From Lachnospiraceae bacterium (GTDB lineage: Bacteria > Bacillota > Clostridia > Lachnospirales > Lachnospiraceae), in NCBI GenBank assembly GCA_021205225.1, contig JAJPXX010000025.1, positions 1 to 35,199 on the forward strand: 35,199 bases of DNA, in the 5' to 3' direction. This document shows, one piece after another, positions 1-8,367 of the stretch. A program made the translations under genes and the position numbers. Positions within the stretch are counted from its first letter, which is position 1. Every line of letters begins with the position of its first letter. The notes beneath the pieces were generated by a model. The model ran no database searches. It was not told where the DNA came from and saw only the letters and a program-made list of their open reading frames with translations.

Positions 1-109
1 TCTGTTTAAAAACAGCAGGCCGCAGGTCTACGCTACTCTTCTGAACTGTTACAAAAAAAAAAGGATATAAATAACAAAAAATAAAAATGGAAAGAAGATT
101 TGACAAACT

Positions 110-1387
110 ATGGATACGATGTATGAATCCCTCGGCGTCAGCCGGGAAGTATCTGATTTTGCTGAGACAATTTTAGCGGGATTGGAAGAGCGCTTCCATG
201 AAATTGATGAGACTGCAGAGTACAATCAGCTGAAGGTGATCAAAGCGATGCAGGACGCCCGTGTGAGCGCGGAATGCTTTGAGACCTCCAGCGGATACGG
301 TTATAATGACCGGGGGCGCGATACCCTGGAAGAGGTTTACGCGAATGTGTTTCGGACAGAGGCGGCTCTGGTGCGCCCGCAGATTACCTGCGGCACACAC
401 GCGCTTGCCATCGCGCTGTCCGCAAATCTCCGGCCGGGGGATGAAATGCTCTCTATCTCCGGCAAGCCTTATGATACCCTGGAGGAAGTGATCGGTATCC
501 GTCCTTCGCGAGGTTCCCTCGCGGAGTATGGTGTGACATACGCGCAGGTAGATCTGCTCCCGGATGGAAGCTTTGATTATGAGGGAATCCGCCAGGCGAT
601 CCGTCCGCAGACGAAGCTGGTGGAAATTCAGCGCTCGAAAGGCTATCAGACCCGGCCGACGCTTTCTGTTGCTCAGATCGGGGAAGCGATCGCCTTTGTT
701 AAACAGCTCCGCCCGGATATCATCTGCATGGTGGATAACTGTTACGGCGAGTTTGTAGAGCGTATCGAGCCGGGAGAGATGGGAGCGGACATGGTGGTAG
801 GTTCCCTGATTAAAAACCCCGGCGGCGGTCTTGCTCCGGCCGGCGGCTACATCGCGGGTACGCTTGCCTGTGTAGAACAGTGCGCGTTCCGTCTGACTTC
901 ACCGGGCCTTGGCCGGGAGGTCGGCGCCAATTTTGGCGTGATGCAGTCCTTCTATCAGGGGCTTTTCCTTGCCCCGACCGTGACAGCGGCTGCTTTGAAA
1001 GGCGCGATTTTTGCCGCAAATGTCTATGAAAAGCTGGGCTTTTCCGTCGTTCCAAATGGGACGGAGGAGCGGCATGACATTATTCAGGCTGTGGAATTCG
1101 GTTTCCCGGAAGGTGTGATCGCGTTCTGTGAGGGGATTCAGTCGGCGGCTCCCGTAGACAGCTATGTGACGCCGGAGCCCTGGGCGATGCCTGGTTATGA
1201 CAGCGACGTGATCATGGCGGCCGGTGCGTTCGTACAGGGCTCCTCGATCGAACTGAGTGCAGACGGACCGATCAAGCCACCCTATGCGGTTTATTTCCAG
1301 GGAGGACTGACCTGGCCGCATGCGAAGCTGGGAATCCTGAAATCCCTGCAAAGACTGGTGGAAAAAGGGCTCGTGCGGTTACCTTAA
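110..1387 (+). CDS. methionine gamma-lyase family / aluminium resistance-type PLP protein
   Basis: A 425-residue fold-type I PLP enzyme of the Met_gamma_lyase (aluminium resistance protein) family, cytoplasmic. The sequence shows the family's N-terminal helix, the ETSSGYGYNDRGRD segment near residue 60, the ITCGTHALAIAL cofactor loop, the VDNCYGEF aspartate motif near 210, and the PLP lysine in GSLIKNPGGG near 235. Length is normal for the family. The start at 110 has GGAAAGAAG 12 bases upstream; a second in-frame ATG lies three codons later. In many Firmicutes this gene sits after miaA/hfq; here the upstream neighbour is outside the window. Its stop overlaps an ATG of the next frame (TAATG), but the next gene has a better start at 1444. 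The real substrate of this family is poorly defined, so the enzyme name is a family label. Confidence 0.9.
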   Translation: MDTMYESLGVSREVSDFAETILAGLEERFHEIDETAEYNQLKVIKAMQDARVSAECFETSSGYGYNDRGRDTLEEVYANVFRTEAALVRPQITCGTHALAIALSANLRPGDEMLSISGKPYDTLEEVIGIRPSRGSLAEYGVTYAQVDLLPDGSFDYEGIRQAIRPQTKLVEIQRSKGYQTRPTLSVAQIGEAIAFVKQLRPDIICMVDNCYGEFVERIEPGEMGADMVVGSLIKNPGGGLAPAGGYIAGTLACVEQCAFRLTSPGLGREVGANFGVMQSFYQGLFLAPTVTAAALKGAIFAANVYEKLGFSVVPNGTEERHDIIQAVEFGFPEGVIAFCEGIQSAAPVDSYVTPEPWAMPGYDSDVIMAAGAFVQGSSIELSADGPIKPPYAVYFQGGLTWPHAKLGILKSLQRLVEKGLVRLP

Positions 1388-1443
1388 TGTTTAGTAACAA
1401 CTTGCTAAAGGCTGTATTTTTTTATAGCAGAGAGGAAATGCAG

Positions 1444-2817
1444 ATGGGAAAAACAGTGATCGTGATCGGTGCCGGTGCGGCTGGCCTTATGGCGGGTATC
1501 TCTGCCGCCCGCTGCGGCGCAAAGGTTACCATACTGGAAGCTCAGCAGCTTCCGGGCCGCAAGATTCTTGTCCCAGGCAAAGGCCGCTGCAATCTGACCA
1601 CTACAGCGAAAAATCTTCCCGGAAAGTATCATGGAACCGGCGCTGCACTTGCCAAAAAGCTGACGGAAGCATTTGGTTCCGATGATACGCTGCGTCTTTT
1701 TGGGGAGCTGGGGCTGCTCACGCAAAACAAAGAAGGACTGATTTATCCATATTCATCGCAGGCGTCCTCGGTTCTGGATGTCCTGCTCGCAGAGCTCCGC
1801 CGCTGGAACTGCAAGCTGAAGTTTTCCCAAAAGATCGAGCGAATCATCGATCATCAAACAGAAAAAAATAATGCAAATCGGACAACCGCCGCAAACAGCA
1901 CCCGTTTTTCTGTCATTACACCGACCTGGACCTATTCCGCAGACGCGCTGGTCCTGGCCTGCGGTTCAAAAGCAGCGCCCCAGGCAGGGGCGAGTGACAG
2001 CGGATATTCTCTCGCAAAAAGTCTTGGGCATACCATTATCCCCCTGCGGCCGGCGCTGGTGCCTTTCGTTTGCTCCAGATATTTTACGGAACAGGAGTTT
2101 GCGGGGGTACGCTGTCGCGCTAAGGTTACACTGCTGCACAGCGAGAGCGGATTATGGACGGATACGACTGAAAAAGTCCTTGCCTCCGATACCGGGGAAC
2201 TGCAGTGGACGCAATACGGGGTTTCTGGGATTGTGATCTTCCAGCTTTCCCGTTATTTCACAGATGCGCCGGAGTTAGATTCAAAAAAGGCATCTAATGA
2301 TTCAAAACAGGCCAGAAAACGATGCAATCATACAGATCCGGTTAATTATGTCCTGCGCATTGATTTTTTACCGGAGTACACAAGAAAAAGGCTGAAAGAA
2401 ATCCTTCTTCGAAGAGCAGCAGAGCTGTCAAAAGAAGCGCCTTCCGTCCTTTTGCGGGGTTTTCTGAATGGAAAGATGATTCCGCGCATTCTCTCCCGTG
2501 CCGGGCAGGGAAGGGTTCCTAAAACCTGCGGGGAATTAGAGGAAACATTTATCGACGCGCTCATTCAGACCATAAAAGAGTATATGCTGCCTGTCACTGG
2601 TACAAAATCCTTTGACCAGGCGCAGATCTGCGCGGGCGGGGTGGATTGCCGGGAGCTTTCCAGCCGGTTAGAATCAAAACTTCATAAGGGGCTTTATTTT
2701 GCCGGAGAAATGCTGGACGTAGACGGCCCGTGCGGCGGATACAATCTGCAATGGGCGTGGACGAGCGGATACCTGGCGGGTAAATATGCGGCAGAGGAAA
2801 TGCCAATTGAAAATTGA
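1444..2817 (+). CDS. HI0933/YhiN-family NAD(P)/FAD-dependent oxidoreductase
   Basis: A 457-residue flavoprotein of the HI0933 (YhiN, BaiN-like) family. It opens with the Rossmann motif GAGAAGLMAGISAA and the FAD ribose-binding glutamate at the end of strand 2 (TILEA). The family signature PGRKILVPGKGRCNLTT follows directly, and the C-terminal FAD loop reads AGEMLDVDGPCGGYNLQWAW. The ORF track begins at 1387, but AGAGGA at 1431-1436 sits 7 bases before the ATG at 1444, and the extra 19 residues look unlike the family. A lysine/serine-rich insert around residues 275-300 (after the TDAPELDSKK stretch) is looser than the rest. Physiological substrate is unknown; some relatives act in bile-acid or tetrapyrrole redox chemistry, but nothing here selects one. 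Confidence 0.9.
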   Translation: MGKTVIVIGAGAAGLMAGISAARCGAKVTILEAQQLPGRKILVPGKGRCNLTTTAKNLPGKYHGTGAALAKKLTEAFGSDDTLRLFGELGLLTQNKEGLIYPYSSQASSVLDVLLAELRRWNCKLKFSQKIERIIDHQTEKNNANRTTAANSTRFSVITPTWTYSADALVLACGSKAAPQAGASDSGYSLAKSLGHTIIPLRPALVPFVCSRYFTEQEFAGVRCRAKVTLLHSESGLWTDTTEKVLASDTGELQWTQYGVSGIVIFQLSRYFTDAPELDSKKASNDSKQARKRCNHTDPVNYVLRIDFLPEYTRKRLKEILLRRAAELSKEAPSVLLRGFLNGKMIPRILSRAGQGRVPKTCGELEETFIDALIQTIKEYMLPVTGTKSFDQAQICAGGVDCRELSSRLESKLHKGLYFAGEMLDVDGPCGGYNLQWAWTSGYLAGKYAAEEMPIEN

Positions 2818-2836
2818 TCGGACGGCTGGATTTCAA

Positions 2837-2868
2837 GTTACTATTCACAACTGCGCCGTGAATGTAAC
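2837..2868. repeat. intergenic inverted repeat GTTAC-ATTCAC
   Basis: GTTACtATTCAC pairs with GTGAATGTAAC around the 9-base loop AACTGCGCC, with one bulged base. No T-run follows, so it is not a classic intrinsic terminator. It lies between the flavoprotein gene and the DUF2284 gene. It could be a dispersed intergenic palindrome, a weak terminator or an mRNA end-stabilising hairpin. Confidence 0.5.
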
Positions 2869-2986
2869 GATTTCCATTCATTTTAAGAAAAAAAGCCATT
2901 ATTGATATGGTGAAACAATAACAGCCTGAAAATATCTGTTGTGCGCTGGCATAATTGCAGCACGAAATATAGTGAGGATAATCGGC

Positions 2987-3547
2987 ATGAAAAGAAAAGA
3001 ATTAATCGAAACGATTCTTCTGAATCATCCCATCTGTGAATATTACTTTGGGACAAAAGAGGAGATGATATTTTCAGATAAGGCCTGGGCGATCTGTGCG
3101 CGGGACTGTGCGCGTTATGGCCATTGCTGGACCTGCCCGCCCTACTGCGGGACGATTGAAGAAAAAATCGCCAAATGCCGGCAATATGATTCTTTTTGCC
3201 TTTACTCGACCGTCACAGAGACTCCGAATGCCTGGGAAAAGGCAACGAATCTGCGGGTGAAGCGCCAGCATGATGACCTGACTTTGACGATCCGGGATGA
3301 GTTAGTAAAAGAGTTTCAGGACTTCTATATCCTTTCGACCGGCTGTACCGAATGCCAGGTCTGTACCTGTCCGGACGCACCCTGCCGTTTCCCGGAGAAG
3401 CGATTCTTTTCCATGGAAAGCCACGGCGTTATCGTCATGGAAATGCTGGATAAAATTGGAATGTGTTCCAATTACGGCCAGGATACCGTTGTCTATTTCA
3501 CCATGATTTTATTTAATGAGGTTCAAGATGGCAGTCAGAATCAATGA
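2987..3547 (+). CDS. DUF2284 cysteine-rich metal-binding protein (copy 1)
   Basis: A 186-residue DUF2284 protein, predicted to bind metal or an iron-sulfur cluster. It has the two cysteine blocks of the family: CARYGHCWTCPPYCG near residue 40 and GCTECQVCTCPDAPCRFPEK near 125, followed by the SMESHGVIV motif. The start at 2987 is chosen over the track start at 2939 because GAGG lies 9 bases upstream and the family begins close to this point. The 3' end overlaps the next gene by 20 bases, suggesting translational coupling with the FAD protein. A paralogue lies at 19730-20269 inside the corrinoid operon. The biochemical role is not established; a redox or metal-delivery job with the coupled flavoprotein is an inference. 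Confidence 0.85.
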   Translation: MKRKELIETILLNHPICEYYFGTKEEMIFSDKAWAICARDCARYGHCWTCPPYCGTIEEKIAKCRQYDSFCLYSTVTETPNAWEKATNLRVKRQHDDLTLTIRDELVKEFQDFYILSTGCTECQVCTCPDAPCRFPEKRFFSMESHGVIVMEMLDKIGMCSNYGQDTVVYFTMILFNEVQDGSQNQ

Positions 3548-5321
3548 ACTAAAGCTTCGTGTTGGCCACAGCTACGAAGAGCTGGAACAGGAAATATGCA
3601 AAACACTGCGTATTCAACGGGTTGAGCCAAGAGAATCTTCTCAGTGGATTCCCTCTATGCAGAAAAAGAAGGGCGAACAAGCGAATAGCGATCGGGCAAA
3701 GAATTTCAGAATACATGAAAAAAACAAAAAACCGGATTTCACTCCGGAATACGAAATCATCCGCCGCTCTCTGGATGCGCGAAAAAAGCCGGATTTGTTT
3801 TTTGTGTATACCATTGATGTAGATTTGCCGCATGCGCAGGCAGTCGTAAAAAAGCTGCGAAACCGCTACGTAACAGCCGTTGAACCAAAGAACTATGTCT
3901 TTCCTTACACAGTTCGAGCAGAGAGCGGCGATGCTCAGACATCTGATCGGCCAGTCATTGTCGGCAGTGGTCCGGCAGGCCTTTTCTGCGCACTGATGCT
4001 TGCCAGAGCCGGGCTGCGGCCAATCGTTCTGGAGCGGGGCGAGGCGGTTGAAAAGAGAACCAGAAGCGTACAGCATTTCTGGAAGACAGGGGAGTTGAAC
4101 CCGTCTTCCAACGTACAGTTCGGAGAAGGCGGTGCCGGCACTTTTTCGGATGGAAAGCTCAATACATTAATCAAAGATCCGGATGGCCGGATTCGCTTTG
4201 TACTTCATGAGTTTGTAAAGGCTGGCGCGGATGCTTCGATCCTTTGGGAACAGAAACCGCATATTGGCACGGATGTCCTCGCAAAAGTCGTCAGAGAGAT
4301 GCGGGAGGAGATTATCAGGCTTGGCGGAGAGGTACGGTTTGAAACGCAGCTGACCGATATTCGCATGGAATCGAACAGGCAAAATACAGTGTCCGGCAAA
4401 TATCTTCTTGAGTTGAATCACGGGGAAGCTTATCTCATGGCCAGTCAGGTGGTTCTTGCGATCGGCCACAGTGCGCGCGACACTTTCCGGATGCTGCAGG
4501 CCAAAGAGTTTTCCATGGAGGCAAAAGCATTCGCGGTTGGACTGCGCGTGGAACACAGCCAGAGCCAGATCAATCGAGCGATGTACGGCACAGAAAACGA
4601 AAACAGTCTGGGCGCCGCACCCTATAAGCTGACGCACAAATGTGAAAATGGACGGGGGGTCTATTCTTTCTGCATGTGTCCGGGCGGTTATGTCGTAAAT
4701 GCATCCTCCGCTCCTGGTATGACAGCGGTCAACGGTATGAGCTACAGCGGGCGGGATGGAAAAAATGCCAACAGCGCCATTGTCGTGACTGTAACACCAG
4801 AAGATTATCGGGCTTTTGCTGCTGATACAGGCTCCGAGAGCGATTATGGGGACGGAAATAACAGGAATCCCCTTGCGGGAATTCTTTTTCAGGAAAAGCT
4901 CGAACGAGCCGCCTGGAATTGCGCGAACGGGCAGATTCCCATCCAACGGTTCGAGGATTTCAGCAAGAAGCAGCCTTCGGCTGCACCGGGGAAGCTGCTC
5001 CCTGAAAATAAAGGACTGTGGAAGATGACGGATATCAGTTCCGTTTTTCCGGAAGAGTTAAATGCTTCCTTTATAGAGGGAATGCATGCATTCGGGCGCA
5101 CAATTCCGGGATTTGACGACCCTGATGTCCTGCTCTCTGGCGTGGAAAGCCGCACGTCCTCGCCTGTGCGCATTATACGGGGAGACGGCTGCCAGAGCAT
5201 TTCGCATCCGGGTATTTACCCCTGTGGGGAAGGCGCCGGATATGCGGGCGGAATTACATCCGCAGCGATTGACGGCATCCGTGTCGCAGAGGCGATCTGC
5301 CGGTCGAAGCTGGGGATTTGA
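3528..5321 (+). CDS. COG2509-type FAD-dependent dehydrogenase
   Basis: A 597-residue flavoprotein of the large uncharacterised FAD-dependent dehydrogenase family (COG2509 type). The N-terminal 120 residues form the family's small alpha/beta domain (AVRINELKLRVGHSYEEL onward). The dinucleotide fold follows with GSGPAGLFCALMLARAG near residue 145, then the family motif SSNVQFGEGGAGTFSDGKLNT near 195. The C-terminal flavin loop reads YPCGEGAGYAGGITSAAIDG. ATG 3528 is preferred over 3516 because GAGG precedes it by 6 bases and MAVRIN matches the family start. It overlaps the DUF2284 gene by 20 bases. The linker at residues 45-75 is lysine-rich and looks less conserved. The substrate is unknown. 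Confidence 0.88.
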   Translation: MAVRINELKLRVGHSYEELEQEICKTLRIQRVEPRESSQWIPSMQKKKGEQANSDRAKNFRIHEKNKKPDFTPEYEIIRRSLDARKKPDLFFVYTIDVDLPHAQAVVKKLRNRYVTAVEPKNYVFPYTVRAESGDAQTSDRPVIVGSGPAGLFCALMLARAGLRPIVLERGEAVEKRTRSVQHFWKTGELNPSSNVQFGEGGAGTFSDGKLNTLIKDPDGRIRFVLHEFVKAGADASILWEQKPHIGTDVLAKVVREMREEIIRLGGEVRFETQLTDIRMESNRQNTVSGKYLLELNHGEAYLMASQVVLAIGHSARDTFRMLQAKEFSMEAKAFAVGLRVEHSQSQINRAMYGTENENSLGAAPYKLTHKCENGRGVYSFCMCPGGYVVNASSAPGMTAVNGMSYSGRDGKNANSAIVVTVTPEDYRAFAADTGSESDYGDGNNRNPLAGILFQEKLERAAWNCANGQIPIQRFEDFSKKQPSAAPGKLLPENKGLWKMTDISSVFPEELNASFIEGMHAFGRTIPGFDDPDVLLSGVESRTSSPVRIIRGDGCQSISHPGIYPCGEGAGYAGGITSAAIDGIRVAEAICRSKLGI

Positions 5322-5397
5322 CGAAATTAAAACAGAACAAGAATGTTCAAAATAGAGTCCATATTACGTATATAAAAGTTGAAAGGAGTAGCTACCG

Positions 5398-6327
5398 ATG
5401 GAATTTATAAAGGGAATTACTTTTGCCGCGTTTTCCCCGAAAGGCAGCCTGGAAACACCGGAAGCAGAGCAAAGCCTTCGCAATCTTGCGGAGCGGACAA
5501 ACGCCAATTTCATTATTCTCGTCCCGGTGGGACTGCAGGATACGCCCCAGTCGGAAACGATTGACTACCGCTCAGAAGCGACGGTAAGTGATAGGGAACT
5601 GGCCATGACCATTCGCAATGCCAAAGTGCTTGGGCTGCGGGTCGCACTGAAGCCGACTGTGAACTGCCGCAATGGTGTCTGGCGTGCGCACATTAATTTT
5701 TTCGACGAGGATGTACCCTGCGAGCCGAAGTGGAGCAACTGGTTCCCGGCTTACACGGATTTTCAGCTGCATTATGCAGAGATTGCGCAGCGGGAGGGCT
5801 GCGAGATGTTTCTTCCGGGCTGTGAAATGGTACAGAGTGAGCACCGGGAGCAGGAGTGGCGTCAGCTGATTGAGAAGATTCGCGGAGAATTTGGCGGCCT
5901 GGTTTCCTATAATACGGATAAGTATCAGGAGCACAATGTGAAATGGTGGGATGCGGTGGACGTGATTTCCTCGAGCGGCTATTACCCGATAAACGACTGG
6001 GAACGCCAGCTGGATCGGATTGAGACAGTTGTCCGGAAATTCAATAAGCCATTTTTCTTTGCAGAGTGCGGATGCATATCCACGGAAGGCTCCAAAATGG
6101 TGCCGAACGACTGGAATATGAAAGGAGCAGTAGACCTGGAAGGCCAGGCCGATTGGTACCGCACGATGTTTACCGCCGGCAGTAAGCGCGATTGGGTCGG
6201 CGGCTATGTGCTCTGGGACTGGAGCTGGAAGCAGTATCCCCTTACCGAGGCGGCAAAGGACAAAAAATACGATATCTATGGAAAACCTGCAGAGCAGGTT
6301 GTAGCGGAATTTTACGGCCATAAATAG
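5398..6327 (+). CDS. GH113-like glycoside hydrolase (mannanase-type TIM barrel)
   Basis: A 309-residue single-domain TIM-barrel protein resembling glycoside hydrolase family 113 (beta-1,4-mannanase type). It begins with the family-like GITFAAFSPKGS segment. It carries LKPTVNCRNGVWRAHI on strand 3, a likely acid/base glutamate in LPGCEMVQSE near residue 143, and a likely nucleophile in FFFAECGC near 222, then a WDWSW aromatic patch. No signal peptide is visible, so it should act in the cytoplasm on imported oligosaccharides. A strong GAAAGGAG lies upstream. It ends with TAG and is followed 48 bases later by the next gene, so the two are probably co-transcribed. Family membership is likely; substrate is not proven. 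Confidence 0.72.
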   Translation: MEFIKGITFAAFSPKGSLETPEAEQSLRNLAERTNANFIILVPVGLQDTPQSETIDYRSEATVSDRELAMTIRNAKVLGLRVALKPTVNCRNGVWRAHINFFDEDVPCEPKWSNWFPAYTDFQLHYAEIAQREGCEMFLPGCEMVQSEHREQEWRQLIEKIRGEFGGLVSYNTDKYQEHNVKWWDAVDVISSSGYYPINDWERQLDRIETVVRKFNKPFFFAECGCISTEGSKMVPNDWNMKGAVDLEGQADWYRTMFTAGSKRDWVGGYVLWDWSWKQYPLTEAAKDKKYDIYGKPAEQVVAEFYGHK

Positions 6328-6375
6328 GAGAAAAAGCGGATTGCCTGGTTTGAAACAGGGAAAAGGAGGGGGATC

Positions 6376-8082
6376 ATGAGAAATAGAATGAGTTATCAAA
6401 ATTTTAATGTTGCGGTGTACTGCCCGGTGGGGGATGTTAACCGGATTACAGATTTTAAGGCATTCGAAGAGAAATTCCGCCTGCTTTCAGATCACGTGAA
6501 GATCGGACGGGTCTATCTGGAATGCTATCGGAGTGAAGAATGGTGTACGAAGGAACATCTGCTGGAAGTGAAAGACTATTTTGAAAGCAGAGGAATCGCC
6601 ACGTCTGGCGGGATTACGACCTGTGCCGACAGCAGCAAGGAAGGTTTTGCCTCTCTGTGTTATTCTACACCAAAAGACGAAGAAACTCTGCGGAAAGCTG
6701 TCGCTCTCAACGCGGAGATTTTTGACGAATTTATTTTTGACGATTTCTATTTTCTCAATTGCCGCTGTCCGGCATGCATTGAGAAGAAAGGGACCCGTAC
6801 CTGGTCCGAATTCCGCCTGGCAGAGAAAAAGAGAATCACGGAAGAGATTGTGATGAAGACCGCGAAAGCGATCAACCCGGCAGTCAATGTCATCGTAAAG
6901 TATCCGCAGTGGTATGACAGCTTCAATGAGGAAGGGTACGACCTGGAGATGGAACCGGCCATGGTTGACTCCATTTACACCGGAACAGAGACGCGCAACC
7001 CAGGATACACGCAGCAGCATATTCCGAAATATCTGAGCTATTTTATTATGCGTTATTTTGAAAACGCCGCGCCGGAGCGGAACCTGGGCGGCTGGTTCGA
7101 CCCCTACGAGTGTACCTATAACCTAACCTCCTATCTGGAACAGGGTTATCTGACACTGTTTGGAAAAGCGAAAGAGGTCACTTTATTCAGCCTAGGCTCC
7201 CTGTTAAATGATCCCGCTTATCGAACCTTCTGCGCCGCTCTGGAGCAGATGTTTGCAGACGCGGATGCTTTTTTAGGCAAGCTTGGGAACCCGGCTGGCG
7301 TAGCTGCCTACCGTCCGGCAAACGCGCATGGGGAGAACAATATCCACAATTACCTCGGTATGTGCGGCATCCCATTTGAGCCCTATCTTTGCTATCCGGA
7401 ACAGGCAGACGTGATTTTCTTAAGTGAGGGTGCCGCCGATGATAAAGATATCGTGAATAAGATGCAAAAAAGCCTTCTTGACGGTGCGCAGGTGATTGTG
7501 ACCAGCGGGTTTGTCCGCAAGCTTGGTTCTGCGTTTGGAGAATTCGTAAACGTAGCTTACAGCGCAAGGAAAGCACTTGTGACCAGATATGCGGACAGCA
7601 AAGATAATGGCATCAACATTTGCGGCTGTTACAGCGGGGACGCGCCGGTATTGATTCCGCAGATGGAATACTGCACGAACGATGTCTGGGAGCTGGCGGC
7701 AGGATACGGCACAGAGAGCGCTTTTCCGATTGTACTTCAGTGCAGCTACGGGAATGGAAAGATCAGCATTGTCACAATTCCGGATGATATGGGGGATCTG
7801 TATCACTATCCGGCGGAAGTATTGAATGTGATCCGGCGGACGGTATGTTCCAAAATGTCGGCGGTGCTGGAAGGACCGGCGGGAATTCAGATGTTTGTTT
7901 ACGATAACAACCACATCATCCTTCGCTCTGACCTGGATTATACCTCTGTAGTAATGCTCCGGCTGGCGGATAATATTCGAACTGTGCGGGAGCTTAGAAG
8001 CGGCCGGGAATTTCCTACTACAGACCATGCAGTAACCCTGCCTCTGAGATCAGCTGTAAATGTAATTCTGGAACTGGCTTAG
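6376..8082 (+). CDS. uncharacterised TIM-barrel, glycosidase-like protein
   Basis: A 568-residue protein I cannot assign to a named family. The first 300 residues look like a TIM-barrel sugar enzyme: VYLECYRSEEWC, then EFIFDDFYFLNCRCPACIEK near residue 115-135, and VIVKYPQWYDSFNEEGYD near 175. Residues 320-480 resemble the Rossmann-like third domain of GH42-type enzymes (DVIFLSEGAADDKDIVNKM, then a GDAPVLIP segment), followed by a small beta domain. It has no signal peptide. The start follows a perfect AAAAGGAGGGGG. It forms a pair with the GH113-like gene just upstream and ends the operon at the 8181 terminator. It may be a hydrolase or phosphorylase for the same glycan; this is inference. 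Confidence 0.6.
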   Translation: MRNRMSYQNFNVAVYCPVGDVNRITDFKAFEEKFRLLSDHVKIGRVYLECYRSEEWCTKEHLLEVKDYFESRGIATSGGITTCADSSKEGFASLCYSTPKDEETLRKAVALNAEIFDEFIFDDFYFLNCRCPACIEKKGTRTWSEFRLAEKKRITEEIVMKTAKAINPAVNVIVKYPQWYDSFNEEGYDLEMEPAMVDSIYTGTETRNPGYTQQHIPKYLSYFIMRYFENAAPERNLGGWFDPYECTYNLTSYLEQGYLTLFGKAKEVTLFSLGSLLNDPAYRTFCAALEQMFADADAFLGKLGNPAGVAAYRPANAHGENNIHNYLGMCGIPFEPYLCYPEQADVIFLSEGAADDKDIVNKMQKSLLDGAQVIVTSGFVRKLGSAFGEFVNVAYSARKALVTRYADSKDNGINICGCYSGDAPVLIPQMEYCTNDVWELAAGYGTESAFPIVLQCSYGNGKISIVTIPDDMGDLYHYPAEVLNVIRRTVCSKMSAVLEGPAGIQMFVYDNNHIILRSDLDYTSVVMLRLADNIRTVRELRSGREFPTTDHAVTLPLRSAVNVILELA

Positions 8083-8180
8083 CACTGCCGGATAGCAATT
8101 CTATAAAAGCAGAAAAGATAGCCGAGAGTACGATCTGCGTCTGGCAATAGCCGGAAAACTTCTCTCGCAGTCCTGCGCAT

Positions 8181-8215
8181 AAAAAACCCTGAGAACAATG
8201 CCTCAGGGTTTTTTT
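8181..8215. terminator. bidirectional intrinsic terminator
   Basis: AAAAAACCCTGAG and CTCAGGGTTTTTT form a perfect stem around AACAATGC, with a T-run on each strand. It lies between convergent genes (the 568-residue protein on plus, the flavin reductase on minus) and can serve both. Confidence 0.9.
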
Positions 8216-8222
8216 ATGCACA

Positions 8223-8355
8223 GAGCCGGATAAGGAATTTTGCGGCTATTGCCGCACCCGGCTCGCGCAGCGGATAGGGTGATAGGAGACTCCCCCTATC
8301 CGATTAAAGATACAACAGGAGCTTTTACACATGAGTCGCCAGCAAACGCTCCTGT
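8223..8355. repeat. cluster of nested inverted repeats in the convergent intergenic region
   Basis: The gene-free stretch 8083-8367 holds the terminator and then three further palindromes. GAGCCGG/CCGGCTC (8223-8229, 8258-8264) encloses TGCGGCtattGCCGCA (8241-8256). CGGATAGGG/CCCTATCCG spans 8271-8302. ACAGGAGC/GCTCCTGT spans 8315-8355. None has a good T-run. They may slow polymerase leaving the reductase gene or be a small intergenic repeat element. Confidence 0.6.
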
Positions 8356-8367
8356 CATAAAATTTCA

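Noticed and set aside
100-105. TTGACA as a perfect -35 box
   Set aside because: It lies just before the start codon at 110, and no acceptable -10 follows at the right distance.
1387-1443. N-terminal extension of the HI0933-family gene starting at 1387
   Set aside because: The TAATG overlap looks like coupling, but the extra residues are not family-like and AGAGGA fits ATG 1444.
4167-4946. 259-residue minus-strand ORF
   Set aside because: It is a shadow of the COG2509-type FAD gene and has no family features.
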